35,928 bases of DNA, from positions 1-35,928 of the forward strand of contig NZ_NIRT01000029.1 in assembly GCF_003207795.1 (NCBI RefSeq). Direction: 5' to 3'. A model generated the notes under the pieces. That model was given only the letters and a program-made list of their open reading frames with translations. It searched no databases and was not told the DNA's origin. This document shows positions 1 through 8,037 of the stretch, piece after piece (position 1 is the first letter of the stretch; the number at the start of each line of letters is the position of its first letter). This stretch comes from Komagataeibacter nataicola. GTDB taxonomy: Bacteria > Pseudomonadota > Alphaproteobacteria > Acetobacterales > Acetobacteraceae. A program made the position numbers and the translations under genes.

Positions 1-1704
1 CGCGCGGTTGCGGAAATGCACGGCAGACAGGTTCACGGCCACGGTGGGCACATGCACGCCGTCGCGGTCCCATTTCACGATCTGGCGGCAGGCCTCGAGC
101 AGCGACCAGCGGCCAATGGCCTCGATCTGGCCGGTTTCTTCCGCCACGGCGATGAAGCGCGAGGGGAAGATGTTGCCCAGGTGCGGGTGATGCCAGCGTG
201 ACAGGGCCTCGACGCCGCTGAGCTCAAGCGTATGGGTGCGCACCTGCGGCTGATAGTGCAGGTTGAGCATGCCCTTGGCCAGCGAATCACGCAGCGCCGA
301 GCCAAGCACCAGCCGGTCCTGCGCCACCTGGTTCTTTTCGAGGTTGGCGAAGCGGAAGATGCCGCGCCCGTCTTCTTTCGCCTGGCGCAGCGCCACATCG
401 GCGGTGCTGAGCAGGGATTCGCTGTCCGGCCCGTTATCGGGGTAGGTGCTGATGCCGATCGAGCATGAAATGGTCAGCGTGTTCTGGCCGATCTGCATGG
501 GCATGGTCATGGTGGCGAGCAGATGCTCGGCAAACGCGGTGGCTTCCTTGTGCGGGCAGTTGGGCACCACGACCACGAACTCATCGCCGCCCGAGCGGCT
601 GAGCACGTAATCCTCCTTGGCGATGGAGCGGATGCGGCTCGCGATCTCGACAAGGAACTGGTCGGCATAGACATGGCCGAGCGCATCGTTGATATCGCGG
701 AAGCGGTCGATATCGAGCATGAAGATGGCGAACTGCCGGTTGCCATCCTGCTTGCTGATCATGCCCTCGATCACCTTGTGCACCGAGGAGCGGTTGAGCA
801 GCCCGGTCAGGCTGTCAAAATTGGCGAGGTGGGAGATATGCTCCTGCGTCGCGTTCTGCTCAAAGGCCAGCGCGCAGAAGGGAATGCACGAATCAACAAT
901 GCGCTGCGGCCAGGTGTTGCGGCCCTGATCCTCACGTGAATAGAGGGCGAAAATGCCCTTCACCTGCCCCGAGCGCGTGCTGACGGGCGTGCAGAAGCAC
1001 TGCTGCAGGCCGAGCGAGATGCCGAGCGAGCGGTAGCTGTCCCACACCATGCGGGTGGCATGCTTGGGGTCGACGCGCAGCTTCTCGAGTTCTGATGACG
1101 AGACATACAGGCTCTCGAGCGAGGCACGGTAGCGCTTGGGCAGCGTGGGGCTCGACAGGACGCGCAGCTGCCCGTCTGGCGTAATCAGCATGAGCACGGC
1201 CACCGTGCCGGGCACGAAGCTTTCCACCCGGCGGCACAGCAGGTCGGCCACGTCCTGGATCATCATGTCGCTGGCGAGCGCCTGCAGCACGTCGTTCTGC
1301 AGGATCAGGATCTTGCGCTGCTGGCTTTCGTTGGTGACATTCTTCATCACGCCCATGAAGAAGATGCGCCCGTCATCGGTCACGACCTTGGACAGCGACA
1401 GCTCGCCGCAGATGTATTCCCCGTCCGAGCGGGTGAACTCCACCTCGCGCGAGGTACCGACAATGCGGTTGTGTTCGCTGCCCCGGCTGCGCTCGACAAA
1501 GGCGTCATGCCCGCCCCGATGCAGCGTGGGCACCAGCACGTTCACGTTCTTGCCCAGCACGTCGTGCTTGTCGAGGCCCCACAGGTTCGACGCTGCCTCA
1601 TTGAAAAAGATGACCTCATTCCTGTCATCAATAATCACGGTTGCGTCTATGGCCTGCTCCAGTGCCGAAATCAGGACTTCAGCGCTCAGGTTGGGCTTTG
1701 ACAT
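1..1704 (-). CDS. Heme-PAS, GAF-like, GGDEF-EAL cyclic-di-GMP enzyme (partial, 3' end outside window)
   Basis: About 568 residues are visible. Order: a PAS domain (residues ~10-120), a probable GAF-like region (~150-290), a GGDEF domain with intact SGGDEF (~371-376) and the start of an EAL domain with intact EAL (~499-501, GVEALSRW). The architecture and the PAS sequence resemble E. coli DosP and A. xylinum PDEA1, heme-based oxygen-sensing phosphodiesterases that break down cyclic di-GMP and so affect cellulose synthesis. By hand alignment, His66 falls on the proximal heme ligand (DosP His77) and Arg86 on the oxygen-contacting Arg97, while Thr84 replaces the distal Met95. The start at 1704 has a GAGGT ribosome site just upstream. 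Net activity (synthesis or hydrolysis) cannot be decided because most of the EAL domain lies outside. In K. xylinus such genes are usually followed by a dgc gene, which would lie to the left. No symbol is given because several paralogues exist. Confidence 0.88.
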   Translation of the reverse strand, partial: MSKPNLSAEVLISALEQAIDATVIIDDRNEVIFFNEAASNLWGLDKHDVLGKNVNVLVPTLHRGGHDAFVERSRGSEHNRIVGTSREVEFTRSDGEYICGELSLSKVVTDDGRIFFMGVMKNVTNESQQRKILILQNDVLQALASDMMIQDVADLLCRRVESFVPGTVAVLMLITPDGQLRVLSSPTLPKRYRASLESLYVSSSELEKLRVDPKHATRMVWDSYRSLGISLGLQQCFCTPVSTRSGQVKGIFALYSREDQGRNTWPQRIVDSCIPFCALAFEQNATQEHISHLANFDSLTGLLNRSSVHKVIEGMISKQDGNRQFAIFMLDIDRFRDINDALGHVYADQFLVEIASRIRSIAKEDYVLSRSGGDEFVVVVPNCPHKEATAFAEHLLATMTMPMQIGQNTLTISCSIGISTYPDNGPDSESLLSTADVALRQAKEDGRGIFRFANLEKNQVAQDRLVLGSALRDSLAKGMLNLHYQPQVRTHTLELSGVEALSRWHHPHLGNIFPSRFIAVAEETGQIEAIGRWSLLEACRQIVKWDRDGVHVPTVAVNLSAVHFRNRA

Positions 1705-1868
1705 TGGGTTACCTCGCAAAAGGGACAAGGGGCAGCCACCGCCAGGGCGGCTGCGGCAGGAGTATAAGGCGGCCTGAAATGCAGGGCGCGGCGCAGCGCT
1801 GTCCGGGCGGGAACAGCGCATGGCGGGCGCAGGAATATCATAAGATGATGATCGGCATATTACATATT

Positions 1869-1890
1869 ATTCAAGATAATCATTATACCA
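1869..1890 (-). promoter_or_regulatory. Fur-box-like palindrome overlapping an extended -10 promoter of the cyclic-di-GMP gene
   Basis: Plus-strand bases 1869-1887 match the classical 19-bp Fur box (GATAATGATAATCATTATC) at 14 of 19 positions. On the minus strand the same bases contain TATAAT (1887-1882) preceded by TGG (1890-1888), an extended -10 element. It would start transcription near 1875, leaving a leader of about 170 nt before the ATG at 1704. The only downstream minus-strand gene is the cyclic-di-GMP enzyme. No good -35 is visible. The assignment rests on a hand match in an AT-rich patch. The rest of 1705-2007 holds no gene or clear terminator that I can see. Confidence 0.45.
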
Positions 1891-2007
1891 CATTGATATG
1901 AATTAAGGCCGTATTCAATAATTTCCGTAATGGACGGGCCCGTATAGCATTCGCCGCGCGGTTGATCCATCACATCCCGCACGCAAAATTGCCATATTTC
2001 ATGTATG

Positions 2008-2259
2008 TCAGGTTTTGGGGCCGCAGTCGTTGCCCGCGCAGCCCGAACAACTGCCACATCCGCCCCTGGGGCGCGGGCGGGCCCTTGTCCGGGCATGGCG
2101 TATCAGGGCCTGCGGGGCATGGAGGCCACGCAGCAGCCCTGCCGTGGCCTGCCAGCCTTTGTACCCCAGCGGGGGGAACAGCCGCCCCAGCCAGTAGGCG
2201 GCGCACGCCATGACCAGCGCTGCCGCCACCAGCGCCTGCAGCCAGCCCGCGGCGTGCAT
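2008..2259 (-). CDS. Small Cys-rich membrane protein encoded after feoB
   Basis: 83 residues. An N-terminal hydrophobic helix (residues ~5-25) is followed by an Arg-rich stretch and a C-terminal cysteine cluster, GGCGSCSGCAGNDCG (four Cys within 12 residues). The start codon shares one base with the feoB stop (TGATG), which indicates translational coupling. Short single-helix proteins with a C-terminal CxxCxxC cluster are known downstream of feoB (FeoB-associated Cys-rich membrane protein and related families), so a role in cytoplasmic ferrous iron handling or FeoB assembly, comparable to FeoC, is inferred. The exact family is not certain. The ORF can be extended upstream inside feoB, but the TGATG start gives the coherent protein. 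Confidence 0.7.
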   Translation of the reverse strand: MHAAGWLQALVAAALVMACAAYWLGRLFPPLGYKGWQATAGLLRGLHAPQALIRHARTRARPRPRGGCGSCSGCAGNDCGPKT

Positions 2260-4094
2260 CAGAGCATCCGCGCGATGTGGTAGGTCAGGAAGGCTGCTGC
2301 GTAAGCCAGGCCGAACAGGTAACCCGCCGTCAGCGCCACCACGCGCCATGAGCCGGTCTCGCGCCGGATGACCGCAAGGGTTGCCACGCATTGCGGGGCA
2401 TAGACATACCATGCCAGCAGCGAAAGTGCGGTGGGCAGGCTCCAGTGCGTGGGCAGCATGCCGCCAAGCTGCAGGGCTGCCTGGTCGGTATCGGTCCCTG
2501 ACCCGAGCGAATATACCGTGGCCAGCGCGCCTACCGCCACCTCACGCGCGGCGAGGCCGGGAATGAGGGCCACGCAGATCTGCCAGTTGAAGCCCAGCGG
2601 CGCGAAGACGGGCAGCATGATGTGCCCGATGCGCCCGGCAAGGCTCCAGTCAATGGCGGGGCCCACGGCGCCCGCGGGTGGCTTGGGAAAGCTGGACAGG
2701 CCCCACAGCAGCACTGTCAGCGAGACGATGGTGGTGCCCACGCGCATGAGGAAGATGCGCGCGCGCTCCCACAGCCCCAGTGCCAGGTCGCGCGGGTTGG
2801 GCAGGCGGTAGGCGGGCAGTTCCATCAGCAGGGTGGCTTCGCGGCGGTCGGGGTTGCGCCAGCGCATGATGCGCGCCACCACCAGCGCGGATACGATGCC
2901 CAGCGCGTAAAGCCCGAACAGCACCAGCCCCTGCAGGTTCATGAAACCCGCGACATTGCGGTGCGGAATGAACGCCCCGATCAGCAGCGTGTAGATCGGC
3001 AGCCGGGCCGAGCAGGTCATGAGCGGGGCGACGAGAATGGTCACCAGCCGGTCGCGCGGGTTCTGGATGGTGCGGGTGGCCATGATGCCCGGCACCGCGC
3101 AGGCAAAGCTCGAGAGCAGCGGAATGAACGAGCGCCCGCTCAGGCCCGCAACCGACATCAGCCGGTCAAGCAGGAAGGCCGCGCGCGGCAGGTAGCCTGA
3201 TTCCTCAAGGGCAAGAATCCACAGGAACAGAATCAGGATCTGCGGCAGGAAGGTCACCACGCTGCCCGCGCCCGCGATCACGCCATCCACGATCAGGCTG
3301 CGTAGCACGCCATCGGGCATCAGGTGGCCCACCTGCTCGCCCAGCAGGCCCATGCCCGCGTCAATGCCATCCATGAGCGGCTGCGCCCAGGCAAATACCG
3401 CCTGGAACATGAGGAACAGCAGCACGAGCAGGATCACCGGCCCCCAGACCGGGTGCAGCACCCAGCGGTCGAGCCGCTCCTCCAGCCGGTCCGACAGCGG
3501 GGTGGCGTGGGTTACGCAGTCCGCCAGGATCTGGCGCACCATGGCGTGCAGGTCGGTGCCCGGCGGCAGGGGCGTGGGCACGGGTGGCGGCACGCCATCA
3601 AGCTCGGCCAGCAGGTCGCGCGCGCCATTGCGCTTTATGCCCACCGTGGGCACGACGGGCATGCCCAGCTCCGCCCGCAGGCGCGGCAGGTCGATCTCCA
3701 TGCCGTTGCGCGTTGCCGCGTCGATCATGTTCAGCGCCAGCACCACGGGGCGGCCGAGGCTGCGCATTTCCAGCACGAAGCGCAGGTGCAGGCGCAGGTT
3801 GGTGGCATCGGCCACGCACACCAGCAGGTCGGGCGCGGTCTCGCCGCGATAGGTGCCGGCACAGACGTCGCGCGTCACCGCCTCATCAGGGCTGGTGGCG
3901 TTGAGGCTGTAGGCGCCGGGCAGGTCGAGCAGGCGCACGTTGCGGCCCGCGGGTGTTGTGAACCAGCCTTCCTTGCGCTCCACGGTGGCGCCGGCATAGT
4001 TGGCCACTTTCTGCCGGCTGCCGGTCAGCAGGTTGAACAGGGCGGTCTTGCCACAGTTGGGGTTGCCGACCAGGGCGATGTTGAGCGGGTTCAT
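2259..4094 (-). CDS. feoB: Ferrous iron transport protein B, FeoB
   Basis: 611-residue inner-membrane Fe(II) permease with an N-terminal GTPase-like domain. G1 is GNPNCGKT (residues 10-17), the G2 threonine is about Thr37 in AGATVE, G3 is DLPG (57-60) and G4 is NMID (122-125). Two Gate-type membrane regions follow, beginning around residue 215. It is shorter than E. coli FeoB (about 770 residues), mainly in the linker and C-terminus, a common variant. It overlaps feoA by four bases (ATGA at 4091-4094) and the following Cys-rich gene by one base, so the three genes form one operon. The operon is probably iron-repressed through the Fur-like site at 4370-4388. Confidence 0.97.
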   Translation of the reverse strand: MNPLNIALVGNPNCGKTALFNLLTGSRQKVANYAGATVERKEGWFTTPAGRNVRLLDLPGAYSLNATSPDEAVTRDVCAGTYRGETAPDLLVCVADATNLRLHLRFVLEMRSLGRPVVLALNMIDAATRNGMEIDLPRLRAELGMPVVPTVGIKRNGARDLLAELDGVPPPVPTPLPPGTDLHAMVRQILADCVTHATPLSDRLEERLDRWVLHPVWGPVILLVLLFLMFQAVFAWAQPLMDGIDAGMGLLGEQVGHLMPDGVLRSLIVDGVIAGAGSVVTFLPQILILFLWILALEESGYLPRAAFLLDRLMSVAGLSGRSFIPLLSSFACAVPGIMATRTIQNPRDRLVTILVAPLMTCSARLPIYTLLIGAFIPHRNVAGFMNLQGLVLFGLYALGIVSALVVARIMRWRNPDRREATLLMELPAYRLPNPRDLALGLWERARIFLMRVGTTIVSLTVLLWGLSSFPKPPAGAVGPAIDWSLAGRIGHIMLPVFAPLGFNWQICVALIPGLAAREVAVGALATVYSLGSGTDTDQAALQLGGMLPTHWSLPTALSLLAWYVYAPQCVATLAVIRRETGSWRVVALTAGYLFGLAYAAAFLTYHIARML

Positions 4095-4339
4095 GCCGCC
4101 TCTTTCGCCACGTGCACACGCACGCGCTGTGCTTCCGTGCGGCGCAGGGCAAAGCGGGTGAAGCCAATGCGCACGGCCAGCGGGTCGCCGCCCAGCGGCG
4201 CGGTCGCCACGATGCGCACGGCCTCGCCCGGCACGAAGCCCAGCTCACGCAGGCGCGCGGCCACGGGGTCGGGGCTGCCGTTATCATCAACGCTGTCGAT
4301 CACGGCGTCGGTTCCGCGTGGCAGGTCATTCAGTCGCAT
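4091..4339 (-). CDS. feoA: Ferrous iron transport protein A, FeoA
   Basis: 82-residue SH3-like small cytoplasmic protein that partners FeoB. The core LRELGFVPGEAVRIVATAPL (residues ~31-50) and the following DPLAVRIG segment are typical of FeoA. It is the first gene of the feo operon and overlaps feoB by four bases. The ATG at 4339 begins MRLNDLPRG, as expected for the family. Confidence 0.95.
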   Translation of the reverse strand: MRLNDLPRGTDAVIDSVDDNGSPDPVAARLRELGFVPGEAVRIVATAPLGGDPLAVRIGFTRFALRRTEAQRVRVHVAKEAA

Positions 4340-4369
4340 AAGGTAAAGACAATCCGGACGGTAAAAGTA

Positions 4370-4409
4370 AGTAATAATTATTATTAAATACTACCGGGAA
4401 TATTGTCCA
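4370..4409 (-). promoter_or_regulatory. Predicted feo promoter with overlapping Fur-box-like site
   Basis: On the minus strand TGGACA (4409-4404), a 17-nt spacer and TAATAA (4386-4381) form a plausible sigma-70 promoter 40 nt upstream of the feoA start. The sequence at 4370-4388 matches the 19-bp classical Fur box at 13 of 19 positions (minus strand) and covers the -10 region, which fits iron repression of ferrous uptake. The match was made by eye in an AT-rich stretch. The -10 itself is weak. Confidence 0.5.
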
Positions 4410-4519
4410 TCACGTTTGCCCCGATACCTGCGTTATCTCTGGTACCGATATGTTTGCAGTGCAGGGGTTGGCCGGACGCGGGTGATTGTTCGTCTTTCTG
4501 GCGCGCGTAGAATGGCGTC

Positions 4520-5419
4520 ATGACCTCACTCATGTCGTTTGCCCATACAGTACCGCTCCCTGTCGCGCCGGAAAGGTGGGTGGATGTGGGCCATGTCGTG
4601 TTGATGGATGGCACGATCGCCACCACCCGCCGCACCATCGCGCGGAACGAGGCTTCTATGCGCATTACGGTATTTGATGGCGTGGCGGAAACGGAAGTCC
4701 TGTGCCTTGCCGGGCGTGATCCGTCATGGTGGTGCCTTGACCGCATGGCTGATGGCCGGTGGCTGTTTTATGACCCCGCCCGCCCCGGGCAGGTGCAGCG
4801 CGTGACACCCGATGGACAGGAAGACGGCAGCCTGCATGTGGGCGAAGACTTTTGCGCCGTGCAATGCGCGCCTGATCATACCGTGTGGGTGGGATATTAC
4901 GATCAGGGTATCTTTGCCCCGGAGGACGAGCACGGCAACCCGCCTGTCTCAGCCGGGGGGATCGTGCAGTTTGATGCCGATGGCCGCAAATCATGGGCCT
5001 GGAACGACACCCCGCCCTCAGGCATGGGGGTTGATGAGTGCTACGCCATGACCCTTGCGGGCAATGTGCTGTGGAGTTCCTTTTACTCCGGTTTTCCCGT
5101 GGCCTGCGTGCGCGATCATAAGCCGCGCGCATGGCGCAATACGATTGATGGCGCGCGCGCCCTTGCGATTGAAGGCGAGATGGTGGTGCTTGCGGGCGGG
5201 TATGCGCCCGAGGCGGACCGTATCGCCGTGCTGCGCCTTGGCCATGACAGTGCGGAATGCATCGGGGTGGGCACGTTTGCCCTGCCGCCCTCCACGGAGC
5301 CGTTGTGCCTGCAGGGGCGCGACAACATCGTGCATATCATCGCGCAGCAGCGCTGGACGCGGCTTTCGGTCAGGGCTGCGGTTGAGGGTGTGCAGCAAAA
5401 AATGGCCGGTCAGGAATAA
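4520..5419 (+). CDS. Uncharacterised protein, probable beta-propeller
   Basis: 299 residues, not recognised as a named family. It has repeated short strand-turn blocks with aromatic residues (DPSWWCLDRMADGRWLFYD, HTVWVGYYDQGIFAPEDEHG, GGIVQFDADGRKSWAWND, NVLWSSFYSGFP), spaced as in beta-propeller or SMP-30/NHL-like folds. No signal peptide or membrane segment is apparent, so a cytoplasmic location is inferred. The start at 4520 lacks a strong ribosome site, and a second ATG at 4532 is possible. It is transcribed away from feoA and converges on cobB. Neighbours give no clue to function. Confidence 0.7.
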   Translation: MTSLMSFAHTVPLPVAPERWVDVGHVVLMDGTIATTRRTIARNEASMRITVFDGVAETEVLCLAGRDPSWWCLDRMADGRWLFYDPARPGQVQRVTPDGQEDGSLHVGEDFCAVQCAPDHTVWVGYYDQGIFAPEDEHGNPPVSAGGIVQFDADGRKSWAWNDTPPSGMGVDECYAMTLAGNVLWSSFYSGFPVACVRDHKPRAWRNTIDGARALAIEGEMVVLAGGYAPEADRIAVLRLGHDSAECIGVGTFALPPSTEPLCLQGRDNIVHIIAQQRWTRLSVRAAVEGVQQKMAGQE

Positions 5420-5458
5420 GAGACAGTTTGAAAAGGCAGATCCAGTAAAACCCTGAAA

Positions 5459-5480
5459 GTATAAAAGCTTCAGAACGGAC
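5459..5480. repeat. Decayed copy of the convergent-junction palindromic repeat
   Basis: Bases 5463-5478 (AAAAGCTTCAGAACGG) match the second-hairpin half of the repeat seen at 11209-11290, with a three-base deletion. The remnant lies between the convergent 4520-5419 gene and cobB, as do all other copies. It is too short to identify alone; the call depends on context. Confidence 0.4.
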
Positions 5481-5490
5481 TGCCCCGCTT

Positions 5491-6819
5491 TCAGGCTGCA
5501 TTTCCAGGCGTGGACAGCACGTGGAAGAACGTGCCCGAAACATGCCCCCGCCTTGCCCCGCCCGTGCCCCGGTCCACGCCATAGCCATCGGTCATGTCGG
5601 CAAGGGGCGCATCCGGGCCAGGATCGGTTACCGTGGCATAGTGGAATTCATGCCCGCGCAGCACGGCGCCCGCAGGGCCTATGGCGCAGCCTTCGCGCAA
5701 TGTGGCGCTGCGGTAGCCGAGGTTCATGCGGCGTTTGGCAAAGGACGTGGCATGGCCGAGCAGGCCGGTCATGCGGTGGGTCTCGCCTGCTTTGTCGGTC
5801 AGGCTCTCGCCCAGCACCATGAAGCCTCCGCATTCCCCATGCACGGGTCTGGTGTGGGCGAAACGGGCCAGTGTGGTGCGAAAATTCCTGCACGTGGCAA
5901 GGCGGCCCGCATGCAGTTCGGGGTAGCCGCCGGGCAGCCAACAGGCATCGCAGCCTTCCGCCGGGCCTTCATCGGCAAGGGGGGAGAACGGATGAAGTTC
6001 CGCTCCGGCCTGCCGCCAGCCTGCGATGATGTGGGCATACAGGAACGAGAATGCTGCATCATCCGCCACCGCAATGCGCTGCCCCGGCGGCGGCAGCGCG
6101 CACGGATTGCCGATGGATGCGGGCAGGCGCGGAGGAGCCGCACAGGCCAGTATGGCGTCAAGGTCAAGGTCGCGCTCGGCCTGCGTGGCCAGCCGTTCGG
6201 CCAGCGCGTCGAGGCCGCCATGCTCGCGGGCCTGCACCAGTCCCAGATGGCGCTCGGGCAGTTCAAGCTGCGTATCGCGCCCGAATGCGCCGAGCACCGG
6301 CAGGCCGATGGCTTCCATGGCCTGTGTTGCCATGGCGGCATGGCGGGGAGAGCCGACGCGGTTGAGGATCACGCCCGCGATTTTCACCGCCGGGTCCAGC
6401 GTGGCAAAGCCCAGCGCGGTGGCGGCGGCTGACTGGCCCTGGCCTGAAATGTCGAGCACCAGCAACACGGGCAGGGCGTAGCGGGCCGCAATATCCGCCG
6501 GTGCCCCGCGTGCGCCCGCAGGCTCCATCAACCCGTCGAACAGGCCCATCGAGGCCTCGGTCAGCAGCACGTCGCAACCTGCCTGCGCCTGTGCCATCAC
6601 GCCATCAAGCAGGTGCGGGGGCATGGCCCAGCTATCAAGGTTGAGGCTGGTGCGTCCGGTCAGGGCTTCATGGAAGGCGGGGTCGATATAGTCCGGCCCG
6701 GTCTTGGCGCCGCGCACGGCCACGCCCCTGCGGCGCAGGGCGGCCAGCAGGGCCAGTGTGAGCGTGGTCTTGCCACCGCCCGAGCGCGGCGCGGCGATCA
6801 TCAGCCCTCGTGTCATCAT
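5491..6819 (-). CDS. cobB: Cobyrinic acid a,c-diamide synthase, CobB
   Basis: 442 residues. It uses ATP and glutamine to amidate the a and c side chains (hydrogenobyrinic acid in the aerobic pathway). N-terminal P-loop ATPase domain: APRSGGGKTTL at residues 10-20. GPDYIDPAFH and the SMGLFDG motif follow. The C-terminal class I glutamine amidotransferase has catalytic Cys330 in VHGECGGFM and a late GHEFHYA motif. The start is the first of two adjacent ATGs at 6819, with AGGA upstream. The open frame runs on to 7938, but that part is antisense to cbiD and unrelated to the family. It is divergent from cbiD (67-bp gap), and its stop faces the decayed repeat at 5459. Confidence 0.95.
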   Translation of the reverse strand: MMTRGLMIAAPRSGGGKTTLTLALLAALRRRGVAVRGAKTGPDYIDPAFHEALTGRTSLNLDSWAMPPHLLDGVMAQAQAGCDVLLTEASMGLFDGLMEPAGARGAPADIAARYALPVLLVLDISGQGQSAAATALGFATLDPAVKIAGVILNRVGSPRHAAMATQAMEAIGLPVLGAFGRDTQLELPERHLGLVQAREHGGLDALAERLATQAERDLDLDAILACAAPPRLPASIGNPCALPPPGQRIAVADDAAFSFLYAHIIAGWRQAGAELHPFSPLADEGPAEGCDACWLPGGYPELHAGRLATCRNFRTTLARFAHTRPVHGECGGFMVLGESLTDKAGETHRMTGLLGHATSFAKRRMNLGYRSATLREGCAIGPAGAVLRGHEFHYATVTDPGPDAPLADMTDGYGVDRGTGGARRGHVSGTFFHVLSTPGNAA

Positions 6820-6886
6820 GTCTGTTCCTGCTAAAGCGTGGCGAGCGATGTCACCCTTACCCCTGTTGGACGAGAAGGTCATCCCG

Positions 6887-7978
6887 ATGGAGCGTACCCA
6901 TACCCCCCTGCGCCGGGGATGGACGACCGGTAGCTGCGCCACCGCCGCCGCAAAGGCCGCGTGGGAAGCTCTGTGCGGGCACGGCTTTCCCGACCCGGTC
7001 ACCATCACGCTGCCCGGCGGGCAGAGCGTGGCCTTTGCGCTGGCGGCCCATGGTCTTGGGCCGGATGGCGCGTGGGCGGAGGTAGTGAAGGATGCGGGTG
7101 ATGACCCCGACGTGACCCACGGCGCGCATGTGCGCGTGGATGTGCGCCGTAGCCCGCCGGGTAGCGGCGTGGTGTTTCGCGCAGGCCCCGGCGTGGGCAC
7201 CGTGACCCTGCCGGGCCTGCCGATACCGCCCGGCGAGCCTGCCATAAACCCCGTGCCCCGCCGCATGATCCGCACGGCCCTGACCGGCCCGGACGGGCAC
7301 GAGGCGGATGTGGACGTGACCATCTCGATTGCGGGCGGAGAGGCGATGGCGCGGCACACGCTCAATGGCCGGCTGGGCATTGTGGGTGGCCTGTCCATTC
7401 TGGGCACGACGGGCATTGTGGTGCCGTTTTCCTGTGCTGCGTGGATCGACAGCATCCACCGTGGCGTGGACGTGGCGCGCGCGCTGGCCCTGCCGCATGT
7501 GGCGGGCTGCACGGGCGACGTGTCAGAACGCGCGACCCGCGCGCTGTACGACCTGCCCGAGGAAGCCATGCTGGAAATGGGCGATTTTGCCGGTGGCCTG
7601 CTCAAATACCTGCGCCGCCACCCCGTGCCGCGCATGACCATTGGTGGCGGCGTGGCCAAGATGACCAAGCTGGCGCAGGGGTTCCTCGATCTGCATTCCC
7701 GCCGGGGGCAGGCGGACATGACCCGCCTGGCCGACCTTGCGCGCGGCATTGGCGCGCCGGATGCGCTGGTGGGGGCGATTGCGCAGACCCATTCCGTAGC
7801 ATCCGCCTTCGCGCTGGCTGCCGAAGCTGGCTGCCCGCTTGGCCCTGCCGTGGCGCATGGCGCATGGCAGACAGCGTGCGATGTGCTGGCGGGCACGCCA
7901 TGCGTGCTCGATGTGCTGCTGTTCGACCGCGCGGGCACGCTGGTGGCCCGGCATGGGCCACATCCGGTTACGGACTGA
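6887..7978 (+). CDS. cbiD: Precorrin-5B C1-methyltransferase, CbiD type
   Basis: 363 residues. The N-terminal signature RRGWTTGSCATAAAKAA and the internal ISIAGGEAMARHTLNGRLGI and LSILGTTGIVVPF stretches identify CbiD. It methylates C1 of the corrin ring and is best known from the anaerobic pathway. Here it sits among oxygen-dependent genes (cobG, cobN), so it probably substitutes for CobF, which is not seen. The same CbiD-with-CobG arrangement is known, from memory, in Pseudomonas. The start at 6887 has AGAAGG eight bases upstream; an in-frame ATG at 6848 is the alternative. It converges on cobM. Confidence 0.94.
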   Translation: MERTHTPLRRGWTTGSCATAAAKAAWEALCGHGFPDPVTITLPGGQSVAFALAAHGLGPDGAWAEVVKDAGDDPDVTHGAHVRVDVRRSPPGSGVVFRAGPGVGTVTLPGLPIPPGEPAINPVPRRMIRTALTGPDGHEADVDVTISIAGGEAMARHTLNGRLGIVGGLSILGTTGIVVPFSCAAWIDSIHRGVDVARALALPHVAGCTGDVSERATRALYDLPEEAMLEMGDFAGGLLKYLRRHPVPRMTIGGGVAKMTKLAQGFLDLHSRRGQADMTRLADLARGIGAPDALVGAIAQTHSVASAFALAAEAGCPLGPAVAHGAWQTACDVLAGTPCVLDVLLFDRAGTLVARHGPHPVTD

Positions 7979-7983
7979 AAACT

Positions 7984-8010
7984 ATAAAAGCTTCACCAGA
8001 AACGTTTATC
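7984..8010. repeat. Decayed copy of the convergent-junction palindromic repeat
   Basis: The segment AAAAGCTTCACCAGAAACG (7986-8004), followed by TTTATC, matches the distal arm of the repeat at 11209-11290 when that copy is read on the minus strand. It lies between the convergent genes cbiD and cobM. Only about one arm survives. Confidence 0.45.
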
Positions 8011-8037
8011 ATCCTGGTTCCGTATGGGCCGCGTGCT

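Noticed and set aside
1860-2096. Short minus-strand frame of 78 codons downstream of feo
   Set aside because: It overlaps the Cys-rich gene in another frame, lacks a ribosome site, and its 3' half is the AT-rich promoter area.
6820-7938. N-terminal extension of the cobB reading frame to 815 residues
   Set aside because: It is antisense to cbiD, low in family resemblance, and the two ATGs at 6819/6816 with a ribosome site give a normal-length CobB.
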